In this document: positions 37,116 to 46,082 of the stretch, piece by piece
Numbering within the stretch: the first letter of the stretch is position 1
Layout: each line of letters begins with the position of its first letter
Assembly: GCA_918797485.1 (NCBI GenBank)
Contig: CAKKNE010000006.1
Location: 1,116,001 to 1,180,000 of the forward strand
Length of the DNA stretch: 64,000 bases
Direction of reading: 5' to 3'
Origin: Pelagomonas calceolata
Lineage: Eukaryota; Sar; Pelagophyceae; Pelagomonadales; Pelagomonadaceae
Notes under the pieces: generated by a model
Database searches by the model: none
What the model was told of the DNA's origin: nothing
What the model saw: only the letters and a program-made list of their open reading frames with translations
Made by a program: the position numbers and the translations under genes

Positions 37116-39256
37116 CGAGGTCTCTTTCTCTCGCGCTCTTAGGGGTTTTGCCCCTTTTGAGCGTTTCTCCGTGTACGCAGCTTCGCCGGCGCACGAGTTA
37201 GTCTAGCGTTCGTGACCGCTTAAGTACTCACTCTCTCGGCGCCAGGTGCCGCGCGCAAAGAGTTTCGCGCTGTTCGAGTGAATTTGAAGGGCACGACTTG
37301 CGGGGGTCTTGACGCTACCTGTGAGTTGATTGCGAAGCGTGAGGAAAAATGTGCCAATGCTGGAGGCCGCTTACAAGTTCGAGAAAACCCGCGAAGCAGT
37401 CGTCCCCTCGCGTCGTCGAAGTCATATACTGGTCCTCGCGTTGAGGAGAAGGCTGGGCGGGGGCGACCGAAGAAGCACCCCTCGCGCTCCCCGAAGTCCC
37501 GCGGCTCGACTGGCCAATTCGTAGATCCGCCTCGAAGTAAATGAACCCCCAAATTCACAATTCATCATAGTCGGTCGCCGCGACCAAATGTTCCAGAGTA
37601 GCGGCCCGGGAAGATACCCTCGAGGCTCCCGGAAGACACCGCCCCACGGCGACATTCGCGGATGAGACTTACGGGTTGCCGAAATACACCAGCGATTGAC
37701 ACCGCCATCTACCGTCCAGATAGGACATTATATCAACTCCAGCCCTGTTTTCATACATAATCGACGGAACCGGAGCCGACGACCCGCGCTCGGAGGACGG
37801 GAGAAGAATTCTACTAGACAACTCCCGAGTTTATGTTCGTTTCCTTCCGTTTGTTAGTGTTAGAGTCCATTTAGGCCGAATAAGTGGCTACTGAGCTATT
37901 TTAGATTACCCTTCAAAGCCTCGCGAAACTGCGACTCGGCGCCCCCCAAGTTTATGCGAAGATGGATTCAGAACCCAGATCGGCGGGTATCAGCGACGCC
38001 TCTATCCAGATGGACCATAACGCAGTTGTTCTATTCACGATCGACCGACTTGCCCGTTCTCCGCGGGCGACGGTACGTAGACGGAGCCACGGAAAGGCCC
38101 CAGACCGGTGGTTTGTGAAATAAATTTGCATTTCAGGCGCTTTAGTAGTGGAACGGGCCAGATAACCGGCCTAAGCGTCTACTACATTTGATTTCCTATT
38201 GCCAAATGCTCCCGCGCCTTGGCCGACTTGCGACCCCACGATCTCGGTCAATCGGGGCTCAAGACCTGGACCTGCGACCATCAGCCCGTGTACCATCACC
38301 ATGGACCATGATGCGATCGTTTGTTCCATGACCGACCGACTTGTGCGAGCTCCAGATGCAGATGTTCACGTCCCGAGCGTGGGCAGCCCAAAGTACCCTT
38401 CTCGCCGTGTAGATGTCATATACTCGTAGTTGACTATCGCTGGGGTAGTATGGGGTCCGACGAGACCGCTACGGCGACTACTGGGGGCCTCGGGTAATTT
38501 ACGTTTTTTACGGGAACGGGGCGCCATCGGGTCCAAATTGTTTACTTTTTTTGGGGGCAGCTCGGCTCTCGGACGCCCTCCGGGATAGGTCTGGGGTCGG
38601 GTGGTCCCCTACGCCGCATACGCCGGTTCTTGGGGCTCTCCAGAGAGCTCTGAATCGAAAACCTTGGCATTTTGTACTATAAGAAACTTGCATGAGATGC
38701 ATCTTGGCAGATGTATCTGAAGCGAGAAGTGCCCGCGCATGCGGCGTAGGCGCTTGCACATGTACACTACGACCCTAGGCGCTCTCGGGGACACCTCAGG
38801 ACCACGAATCGACAGGATTCCACCGACGCGCCCGCCATGGTGGCGTCGTCAATTTCGCGAATTAAAAAAAATTAATTTTTTCGCCCCCCAGTACGTGTCC
38901 CATTGATCTCTTTGGACCAGTAGCGAACTGAAGGATACTCAAACGACTACAGAACATGTTGCCGGGTTGCTAGTGGCTTACATGCCGCTAGCTGGACAAA
39001 TTAGGCTCCCAACGTTTTGGCCCGCCACTCGCGTCAGACGATACGACGACAGCCTATTGATACCGCGAATCGCTGCCTTCACTTCGTCTAGCTGCGCTAC
39101 AGCGAAAGCCATCGTCTACACGGTTCCGTTCAGCGGCCAGCTAACGCGTTCAAAATATATTCTTTTGAGGAGGATTCAGCGTGTGTGGAGTCTCACGACC
39201 AAGTAGCCGCGAAAAGAAGCCTGTCTCTACCGTCTCCAGCCGCACGAACCAAAGCC
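37116..39256. other. 2.1-kb gene-poor region with degenerate repeats
   Basis: This is the largest gap, visibly lower in GC than the rest. I see no supported gene. Two segments at about 37965-38070 and 38255-38365 are related at roughly 65 percent (shared GGACCAT.A.GC..T.GTT and GACCGACTTG). An inverted pair CCTACGCCGCAT / ATGCGGCGTAGG lies at about 38609-38620 and 38739-38750. The end next to the gene at 39257 holds motif copy 7. Confidence 0.45.
38969..38992 (+). promoter_or_regulatory. Palindromic promoter-associated motif, copy 7
   Basis: GCTAGTGGCTTAC ATGC CGCTAGC, 264 bp upstream of the introner-split gene at 39257. Confidence 0.55.
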
Positions 39257-40448
39257 ATGGGTCTCCGACGCGCGCTCAGCCGCTGCTGGGCCCTCGCATG
39301 CCTCGCCAGCGGCTGGCAACGCGTCCCGAGACCATTCCACCGCGCCACGCCGCTCCGCGCCGCCTTCCACGCCGAGGGCGACTTGAGCGGCGCCTTCCAG
39401 CTCTCCGGCGTCTGGAAGCTAGAACGACAGAGCGACGACGCCGTGGAACAAGTGCCGATCCAGCCCACAAATCCTTCGTGGTCCGGCGACCGCTGGTCTG
39501 ACGTTGTAAGAGAACTCGCGCGGAAGCAGCGCCAGCAGGAGCTTTTACAACTGGACGCGGCGGGCGGCTGGCGGAGCCCGCCGGGCGCTTCGGTCGAGCT
39601 CCGTGGGAAATGGAGCATGGATGGGAACGCGGAAGTGACATTGGCGCGCTTCGGGCGGCACGGCAACCACGTCACGGACTGTGTGGAAATCAACCAGTGC
39701 GTCGGGTGCATCCGACAATTCTTCACTAAGTCATTTCTCGGCGATGACGCGGCCGTCCTGGCTCGGTCGCGCGGTGAGGAACCGGCACCGCCACGCCATC
39801 GAGCAGGCGTCGCGTCGATGGCGTGGAGGACGATGCGACGATTCAGGACGAACGCGCCGTGAACTCTTGATTTATGCACAGGTCACGGAGACGTGGACGG
39901 GCCAGTACGACTCGTCGGCGAATAGAGTGGAGGGCGTCGTCCTCGAGGGCGCGTCGGAGCCGGAATATGCTGGTAGGTTCTCATTAACCCCGGCCTTTCC
40001 CTCTTTGCAACCGGTCGTCAAGAACAACATCCTGCGGAAGAACGAGACGCAGTGGCGCGTCGCGGATGTGGCCGGCGAATATACCCTCGAATTCCAGGGC
40101 GACGGCTCGATCTCGGCCTACGACATACGATTGCTGCCGAACCGGACGTGGACCTCGGTCGGGCTGTCGGCGACTCTAGCAGGTTCCTGGAACGTCTTCG
40201 ACAGTGACGTCAATCTGGCGTCGGGCATCGACGGCACGGGGCCTAGATTATGGCTCTGGCTGCGGCGCTTCGGCCAAACGTCGTCGTCGGGCGTGCACCT
40301 GTCCCAGGACCGGCTGTACCTCGGCCGAATTACGGGCGCCGCCGGCGACGCCTCGAAAATCCGACGGGTCAAGGGCCAGGTCGCCGTCGGCTGGTCGACG
40401 GAGCCAGCCTTCATCGGGTCCTTCCGCCTCGTCCCGCGCCACCAGTGA
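39257..40448 (+). CDS. Secreted or plastid-directed beta-rich protein of unknown family
   Basis: Exon 1 (39257-39670) and exon 2 (39882-40448) join to 326 residues. The N-terminus (MGLRRALSRCWALACLASGW) is a hydrophobic leader followed by QRVPRPFHRATPLRAAFHA, possibly a bipartite plastid leader. The body shows repeats of a beta-strand unit: SGVWKLERQ, RGKWSMDGNAEVTLARFG, VTETWTGQYDSSANRVEG, AGSWNVFDSDVNLASG, VKGQVAVGW.TEPAFIGSFRL. Each centres on a Trp or Gly, and lipocalin-like folding is possible, but I do not recognise the family. The intron is an introner with a perfect duplication, and its removal restores HV|TETWTG. Confidence 0.6.
39679..39881 (+). mobile_element. Introner, family A, perfect target duplication
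   Basis: It starts CTGTGTGGAAATCAACC and ends TTGATTTATGCACAG, flanked by GTCACGGA at 39671-39678 and 39882-39889. The intron is 39671-39881. At 203 bp it is the longest family A copy and contains an extra segment near its left end. Its orientation is the same as in the SFI1-like gene. Confidence 0.9.
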
Positions 40449-40483
40449 CTCCCTCTTTTGTAAGTACGTTCAAAATACAGTTA

Positions 40484-41572
40484 CTATACATGGCGCTTGA
40501 GTTTCGATGCGAGGATGCCGTCGATATCGTCCGACTCGGAGTCGGACGACGCGTCGGGCGACGCCGCATCCCCAAATGCCTGGCGCCGCGCGAGGCGCAG
40601 CCGCGCCCGCGCGCGCGCGCGGTCGTCCAGCGCCGGCGCTGCTCGATCTTCCTGCAGCGCGCAGTCGCCCCGCTCGTCAATCTGCTTCGCGGCGACGCCG
40701 CGGCCGCACTCCTCGACCACCACGTTCTCGAGGATAATCGCCGCCTTCGAATTGATTCCGAGGCCGCAGAGCTGGATCGTGGACCCCCGCGCGTGGAGCG
40801 AGGCCCCCTCGTTCACGACGATACCGATTTTGGCGTGTTCCACCACGGAATCGTCGAGCAGGCACGCCCCGGCGACGGTCAGGGCGACGCCCGCCTCGTG
40901 CGCGAAGACGCACCTCCGGCACTCGACGGCCGCGTCGGGGGCCACGCGGACGCCGGCCGTCGTATCGATGCGGTCGAGGCGCACGCCTTTCGCATGAATT
41001 TCGATGCCCTCGACCGTGGCCAAGGCGTTGTCGCCCGCCAGGGCCAGCGCCCGCTTGATGACGAGCTTTTCCTCGTAGCGGCCGGGCGCGACGAGGACGA
41101 GCGCGCACGACGCGTCGCTCACCGCGGCCCGCAGCGTCGGCGCGTCGCGCGGCACGAGCAGCGTCGGTATCCGCTTCTCGGCTCTCCGAAGTATCGCCGC
41201 AGCCGCCTTGCCCACGCGTTTCGCGTCGGCAATGCATCCCTCAAAATCGCGGCGGCACAGCCGCGCCCTCGCGCGCCGCAGCAGCGCCTTCTTCGTCGTC
41301 GCCTCGGGCGCATCGTCCACTGCCAGGGCGGCGTCGCAGGCCTTCTCCGCCTCCGTGGGCCGCCCTACCCTCAGAAACGCCTCCGCGAGGTTCGCGTGCA
41401 GCGTCGCCGCGTCGCAGCCGTGCGCGAGGCAGCCCGTCCAGATTTTGATGGCGTCTTCATATTCTCCTTGCTGGAATTTGTGTTTCGCTGCTTGCCGCTC
41501 GGCCGCGTAATTCGCGCCGCCGTCAGTTTGTGGTGTGGCAGCCTCCTCAGCAGCAGTGGCCTGTGCAGCCAT
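40484..41572 (-). CDS. TPR plus right-handed beta-helix protein
   Basis: This 362-residue single-exon protein has two or three TPR units at residues 20-125 (AAKHKFQQGEYEDAIKIWTGCLAH, LHANLAEAFLRVGRPTEAEKACDAAL, RARARLCRRDFEGCIADAK), as in HSP-binding co-chaperones. From 140 to 310 a pectin-lyase-like parallel beta-helix follows, with short strands and turns (LVLVAPGRYEEKLVIKRALALAGD, IEIHAKGVRLDRI, VECRRCVFAHEAGVALTVAG, IGIVVNEGASLHARGSTI, LGINSKAAIILENVVVEECG). The C-terminus is acidic (DSESDDIDG). F-box proteins of the FBXO11 type combine similar helices with other adaptors. No catalytic residues are evident. Confidence 0.7.
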   Translation of the reverse strand: MAAQATAAEEAATPQTDGGANYAAERQAAKHKFQQGEYEDAIKIWTGCLAHGCDAATLHANLAEAFLRVGRPTEAEKACDAALAVDDAPEATTKKALLRRARARLCRRDFEGCIADAKRVGKAAAAILRRAEKRIPTLLVPRDAPTLRAAVSDASCALVLVAPGRYEEKLVIKRALALAGDNALATVEGIEIHAKGVRLDRIDTTAGVRVAPDAAVECRRCVFAHEAGVALTVAGACLLDDSVVEHAKIGIVVNEGASLHARGSTIQLCGLGINSKAAIILENVVVEECGRGVAAKQIDERGDCALQEDRAAPALDDRARARARLRLARRQAFGDAASPDASSDSESDDIDGILASKLKRHV

Positions 41573-42012
41573 CGCGGGCCTTTATTTGTCGTAACCACTC
41601 GCGGGACTCATGAAATGATTATTTTATCACCCCTTCGTCCAATTTTTGTGATCCCTATGGGGCTCCGTGCTGCTGTGGGTGAAAAATGGACGTACGAGAC
41701 ACAGCTAGCTAGCGGCTGTAAGACACTAGCAAGCATTTGTCCGGCGCCCCGGCGGGCGTCCTTACGAGCATAGCGAGGCGACTGAGCAAATTTTGTGACC
41801 TTCTTGCGGCGGTGGAGATCGCGCGTGGCGTCTGCCGCCCAGGACGCTCAGGAAATCTTTGAGTTTGGGGTTTTCGATTGAAACCCAAGCCGGCCCGGCG
41901 CGGCGCGTTTCAGGTAGACCACCCGGCGCGCGAGGCCGCCGCCGGCTAGAGAAGTCGACGCGTCACCAAGCTGGCGACGATCCCGCGCGCGCGGGCCGTC
42001 TCGCTCCTCGAC
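41573..42012. other. Divergent promoter region, TPR / HMG genes
   Basis: The 440 bp hold palindromic motif copy 8 and no gene that I can support. Confidence 0.5.
41708..41730 (-). promoter_or_regulatory. Palindromic promoter-associated motif, copy 8
   Basis: On the minus strand GCTAGTGTCTTAC AGC CGCTAGC, 136 bp upstream of the TPR gene and 282 bp upstream of the HMG gene. Confidence 0.62.
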
Positions 42013-42819
42013 ATGCCGCGGGCCCCGGGCCCGCTCCCGCCGTGGGCGCGCGAAATCGTGGCCGCGCTGAGATTTCTCGGACAACATCTCGCGCGCCTGA
42101 GGCACCAGCTCGGCCGCCAGCTCGCCAAGGTCGCGCGCCGCGGCCCGAAGACGCTCGCCCTCGGCGCGCCGCCGCCCGAGAACGTGTCTCGCGCGCCCGA
42201 GGGTCCTCCGCTCTTCCCGCCGCTCGACGCGGAGCCGCCCGCGGAGGGGTTCTTCACGTCTTTCGACCTGCTCCTCCTCGCCGGCGCCTTGGCCGTCGTG
42301 GCGTTCGTCGCCTGGCAGAGCTACAAGCGGCGGCCCGAGGCCGTCGTCCGCTCCGTGACGCCGCCGCTCACGCCCGAGGACAAGGGTCCGACCGAGCCTC
42401 GGACACTCCCGAGCCGCTTCCGCGCCGTACTTCGCGGCGCGCAGTCGCCGGAATTCGCCTCGCCCCAGTCCTTCGAGGAGCGCCGGTCGCGCCAGCCGCC
42501 GGCGCGCCGCCGCTCGCGGTCGCGGCCGCCGAAGCCCGGCTCGCCGCGGGGCGCGCCCGGCACGGCCGCGTCGCCGCAGAAACCGACGCGGCCGGCGCCG
42601 CCGCGCGAGGCCCGGACCGCCTTCGTCTACTTCGGCCTCGAGCAACTCGACAAGATGAGGGCCGAGCACCCGGACTGGTCGCTGCGAAAAATAGGCGAGA
42701 CGTGCCAGCGGCGCTGGGATTTGCTCGGCGACGAGGCGAAGGCGCCGTACGTGGAACTAGCTCAGACCGACGCGAAGCGCTACAAGGCCGAGGCGGCGGC
42801 GTACCTCGCAAAAATGTAG
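42013..42819 (+). CDS. Membrane-anchored HMG-box protein
   Basis: The 268-residue protein has a basic amphipathic N-terminus (residues 10-48), a Pro-rich linker and one strong membrane span at about 84-102 (DLLLLAGALAVVAFVAW), followed by YKRR. A basic Ser/Pro/Arg linker precedes an HMG box at about 200-266: RTAFVYFGLEQLDKMRAEHPDWSLRKIGE, then RRWDLLGDEAKAPYVELAQTDAKRY. HMG boxes bend DNA. Tethering one to a membrane suggests anchoring of an organellar nucleoid or chromatin at the inner nuclear membrane; neither can be told from sequence. The long antisense open frame here is a GC-driven shadow. Composition of the HMG box is convincing. Confidence 0.7.
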   Translation: MPRAPGPLPPWAREIVAALRFLGQHLARLRHQLGRQLAKVARRGPKTLALGAPPPENVSRAPEGPPLFPPLDAEPPAEGFFTSFDLLLLAGALAVVAFVAWQSYKRRPEAVVRSVTPPLTPEDKGPTEPRTLPSRFRAVLRGAQSPEFASPQSFEERRSRQPPARRRSRSRPPKPGSPRGAPGTAASPQKPTRPAPPREARTAFVYFGLEQLDKMRAEHPDWSLRKIGETCQRRWDLLGDEAKAPYVELAQTDAKRYKAEAAAYLAKM

Positions 42820-42949
42820 GGAGGTGTGGCCCGCGGCGCGTAATCGTAGCCTCGCGATATGTATACAGGAGGCGGCAGGGACCGCATCGCGCCGATGGCG
42901 TGACGTACAGCGCGGAAAATTCCGGCTAGAAAAGTCGACTAAGCAAAAA

Positions 42950-43924
42950 TTACCGAATTTTCTTCGAGTCCTCCTCCACAAACACCCCGGACGCGACGCC
43001 CCGCCGCAATTCGCCAAGCATGAACGTCGTCCGCGTCCACATGAGGGGCGCCGTGCCGACGGTCACCAGGGCCACCAGGAGGCAGAGGAGCGGGCCGCCG
43101 TCGAAGCCGGCCCCCGCCCATCGAAGCACGTAAGTGACATAAAGTGGCAAAATCAGCACGTGGCAGCCCGTCATGAGAATGGCGTACAAGACGGACGCCA
43201 CGCGCCCGCCGCCGCTCACGGTCCAGATGACGCAGCCGACGCTCCCGCCCTCCATCGCCGCGGCGGCGCCGGCCGCCGTGAGGCATCTAATGGCATCTTC
43301 CGGATGTTCGCGGCAGCCGGCCCAGATGACGGCCGCCAACAACGCTGTGAGGTTGTGGTGGGCCGTCATCATCCAGTCCGACCTAAACAGTAGTAATTCG
43401 CGGAGCTGCATCCCGGCGATGCCCGGCAGTGCCTGCGCCGCCAGCGCGCAGGCCCAGGACGCATCTTTCAACAGACCGAGCCCCGTCAGCGCGATGACGA
43501 TGGACGCGGGCGTGAAGAAGAGCCCTTGGAACACGCCCGAGTACAACCAGGCAAAGAGCGGATATTCCCGGAAGCGTTTCTGACATTTATCGACGCCGCA
43601 GCCCGCATCGGCCGTGGCGAGCAACAGCGCCACGGCCACGTTGAGGCCGAACCACGTCGCCGCGACGTCGACGAAGCGGTCGCGCGACGCGTCGAAGGGT
43701 GCGGGTGGCTTCCTCGCATCGCACTCGAGCTGCGTCGCGATCTTGACGAGGCAAGAACATGCGGCCAAGCCGTAGCACGCGGCGAGGCCGAACCTCGTCG
43801 CACCGCGGACGCTCACCAATCGTTTGAATGGAAAGCGCAGGCTCGAGAGCTCCGCGCGGGCCTGGCGGCCGATGGTCACTATCCTTGTGTTCGGCACGGC
43901 GTTTGTTGCCGCTTCGGCGGGCAT
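42950..43924 (-). CDS. Multi-pass membrane protein of unknown family
   Basis: This is a 324-residue protein. After a basic N-terminus it has about seven hydrophobic spans (LAACYGLAACSCLV, WFGLNVAVALLLATA, GLFFTPASIVIALTGLGLL, ALAAQALPGIAGM, LTALLAAVIWAGC, VLYAILMTGCHVLILPLYV, LLCLLVALVTVGTAPL), with a soluble loop containing CGVDKCQKRFREYPLF and a conserved-looking MMTAHHNLTALL. The HHN motif before a span recalls TLC-type or desaturase-type membrane enzymes, but the match is weak. Function unknown. Confidence 0.6.
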   Translation of the reverse strand: MPAEAATNAVPNTRIVTIGRQARAELSSLRFPFKRLVSVRGATRFGLAACYGLAACSCLVKIATQLECDARKPPAPFDASRDRFVDVAATWFGLNVAVALLLATADAGCGVDKCQKRFREYPLFAWLYSGVFQGLFFTPASIVIALTGLGLLKDASWACALAAQALPGIAGMQLRELLLFRSDWMMTAHHNLTALLAAVIWAGCREHPEDAIRCLTAAGAAAAMEGGSVGCVIWTVSGGGRVASVLYAILMTGCHVLILPLYVTYVLRWAGAGFDGGPLLCLLVALVTVGTAPLMWTRTTFMLGELRRGVASGVFVEEDSKKIR

Positions 43925-44461
43925 TGTTTTGTGCTACTTACACCTTACAGGTGTGCAGCCAATTGGTGGTGCGACCGCAGTGATGCCGATCGTGTATTCG
44001 CTGCACGATAGGGTATGCTTCGAGGAATCAGGAATCGGTACCGTCACCTATGTAGCTTCAGAGGTAGCCGCTGATACTTTTACGATACTTGCAAAAGCCG
44101 GGGCGTCTGCTTTGCTAGTGTCTTACGACCGCTAGGGGTACCAGGCGTAACATATATATCTCAAGAACACCGGTCTCTAAATATATCACACACCAAGGAC
44201 GCATAACCCTACGCCCCTCATGTATATACACATGTAATCGCGGCATCTGGTAGATATGTATGGGTACTTGTACCTATAGCTATCCCGGGCCGATCATGTG
44301 TTCTAGTCATGAGTCCGTGTGAAAAATCGGGCTCGAGTCTATTTCCGCAACAGAGTTCGTAGTACGTTCTTTACACATCCGACACGGACGAGAGGGGGAG
44401 GGAGGGACAGGGTTGTGGCCGGGTCGCGCTTCGTCGCGGTGTCCGGCCGTCGAGAGGCGCC
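43925..44461. other. Intergenic, motif copy 9 and 3' region of the GLG1-like gene
   Basis: Apart from the palindromic motif the 537 bp are AT-richer, with several short ATGTATATACACAT-like palindromes around 44220-44236. No tRNA or coding frame is supported. Confidence 0.45.
44114..44135 (+). promoter_or_regulatory. Palindromic promoter-associated motif, copy 9
   Basis: GCTAGTGTCTTAC GAC CGCTAG, 190 bp upstream of the minus-strand multi-pass protein gene. Confidence 0.6.
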
Positions 44462-45592
44462 TCACGCCTGCTCGTTCTCCGAGAGCATCGGCGCGTAGTT
44501 GGCCTTGAAAGCTGCGAGCTCCTCGCGCTCGCGCTGGCGGCGCCGCGCTGCGCCCAACGCCAGCACGGCCAGCGAGAGCGACGCGAGGCACAAGGCCGCG
44601 GCGGACGCGAGGACGAGCAGAGAAGCGGCAGCAGCGGCCTCCTCTTCCTCGAGGGCGGCGTCCTCCTCCTCCGCCTCGACCTCGACGACGACTTCGCGCG
44701 TCGGCGGCGGCGGCGGCCGCTCCCGGACGTAGTCCACCACGTCGTCGAAGCGCGGCATCGGCGGCGGCGGCTGCGGCGGGCCGAAGCCGCGCGCGCGCGG
44801 CGGCGGCGGGCCCTCGACGCGCGAGAAGCGCGGCGGCGGCGCGAAACCGCCCGCGTCGAAGCGGCGCGGTGCCGGAGGCACCTCGAGGACCTCATCATAC
44901 AACATGGTATCGTCCTGCTGGACGAAGGCGTCTCCGCCGAAGAACGCGTCCACCATATCGAGGAGGCCTCCCATGAGCATCGGCGGCTTGGGCGGCGTGG
45001 GCGGCGCCAGCGTCGCGAGGTACGACGCGCAGGCGTCGCCGACGGTGGGCCGCGCCAGCAGGCACTCGTGGACGCGGTTCTCGCCGGGCTGCACGTTGCG
45101 GCACGTCTCGAGGATCTCGCCGCGGCAGTACTCGACGACGGTCGGCGCGCTCGCGAGGTGGGCGGCGCACTGCTCACTGAGCTGGTCGAAGTGATCACCT
45201 AAACAAAGGCGCTTCTCGAAGATGGACGCGTACGCGTCGTCGTCGTCGGTCTTGGAGCAGTAGCTGTCGACGTCCTCGCCGCACGGGCACCCGAAGTCGT
45301 GGCGCGACGGCCCATCATCAGAATAGTAGCGCGGCTGGTACATCGTCTGCTGGGGCGGCGGCCCGAAGAAGTCCTGGAGCATGGACCTCACGAAGCCGCC
45401 GGGGTCCTCCACCTGGTACTCCGTGCGCTCGACGATGACCAGGCCCTGGGGCGTGACCGGTCGTTGCGCGACCGCTAGTAGTTGTTCCACATCATCGGTG
45501 GTCAGCGTCGGCTGGCGCGCAGCCCCCGTGAGGGAAATGCGGGTCGTCTGGGCCGACGCTCCGAGAGCGAGGGCGAGGACGAGGCGCATCAT
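44462..45592 (-). CDS. Type I membrane protein with GLG1-like Cys-rich repeats
   Basis: The 376-residue protein has a signal peptide (MMRLVLALALGASA) and a lumenal part with CPCGEDVDSYC, LCLGDHFDQLSEQCAAHL, VEYCRGEILETC and PGENRVHECLL..VGDACASYL. These are the C-x(n)-C spacing and G-x-RV-x-x-CL motif of GLG1/ESL-1 Cys-rich repeats, which in animals act in the Golgi. A Pro-rich stalk, an acidic block and one membrane span (SLLVLASAAALCLASLSLAVLAL) lead to a short basic cytosolic tail with YAPM, a possible sorting signal. Human GLG1 has 16 repeats; this has about two. Confidence 0.68.
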   Translation of the reverse strand: MMRLVLALALGASAQTTRISLTGAARQPTLTTDDVEQLLAVAQRPVTPQGLVIVERTEYQVEDPGGFVRSMLQDFFGPPPQQTMYQPRYYSDDGPSRHDFGCPCGEDVDSYCSKTDDDDAYASIFEKRLCLGDHFDQLSEQCAAHLASAPTVVEYCRGEILETCRNVQPGENRVHECLLARPTVGDACASYLATLAPPTPPKPPMLMGGLLDMVDAFFGGDAFVQQDDTMLYDEVLEVPPAPRRFDAGGFAPPPRFSRVEGPPPPRARGFGPPQPPPPMPRFDDVVDYVRERPPPPPTREVVVEVEAEEEDAALEEEEAAAAASLLVLASAAALCLASLSLAVLALGAARRRQREREELAAFKANYAPMLSENEQA

Positions 45593-46082
45593 CGTTTTTT
45601 ATAGGCTTGGCGACGTCGAATGTACGCTAACGAGGGAGGTCAGTCGCGCTCGCAGCTCCTTCGATGAAGTTCGCAGCTCTTTTGGCTTTTGGCTTCTCTC
45701 GGGCGTGGCGGGCGCGTCAAACAAGGCGCCCGCGGATCTGCCGTCTAGAGATAAAAGGGGCGAACTCCCAACGGGCTCGCGGGGTCGTCTGAGGCCCTTG
45801 GGGCGGCGTACGGTGGCACTGAAATAGCGCTGCTGGCACGCGGTCAAGGCCTTGACTAGCGGCGCCAATGCGGAGCAGTCGTGACGGGAGCTCGACGAGA
45901 GAGCTTTCCGAAAGACAGCTGTACGGGGAAACCGCCGTTTTCCGAGGGCAGCGAATGTGCCGGGTTTTCCGAGCTAAACTCATATTTGCCGAGTACGCCG
46001 CCTGGGCCATTTAAACAGTGCACATAGCCTTTGCGACTCATTTCTTGCCTGCGCACTGCGCTCCGCACCTTTTTTTGCAGCT
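45593..46082. other. Divergent intergenic region, no gene seen
   Basis: The 490 bp between the GLG1-like and aldo-keto reductase genes contain no palindromic motif and no convincing coding frame. Confidence 0.45.

Noticed and set aside
41848-42669. 273-residue frame antisense to the HMG-box gene
   Set aside because: Arg/Gly/Pro-rich, no domain; the plus-strand frame has a membrane span and an HMG box.
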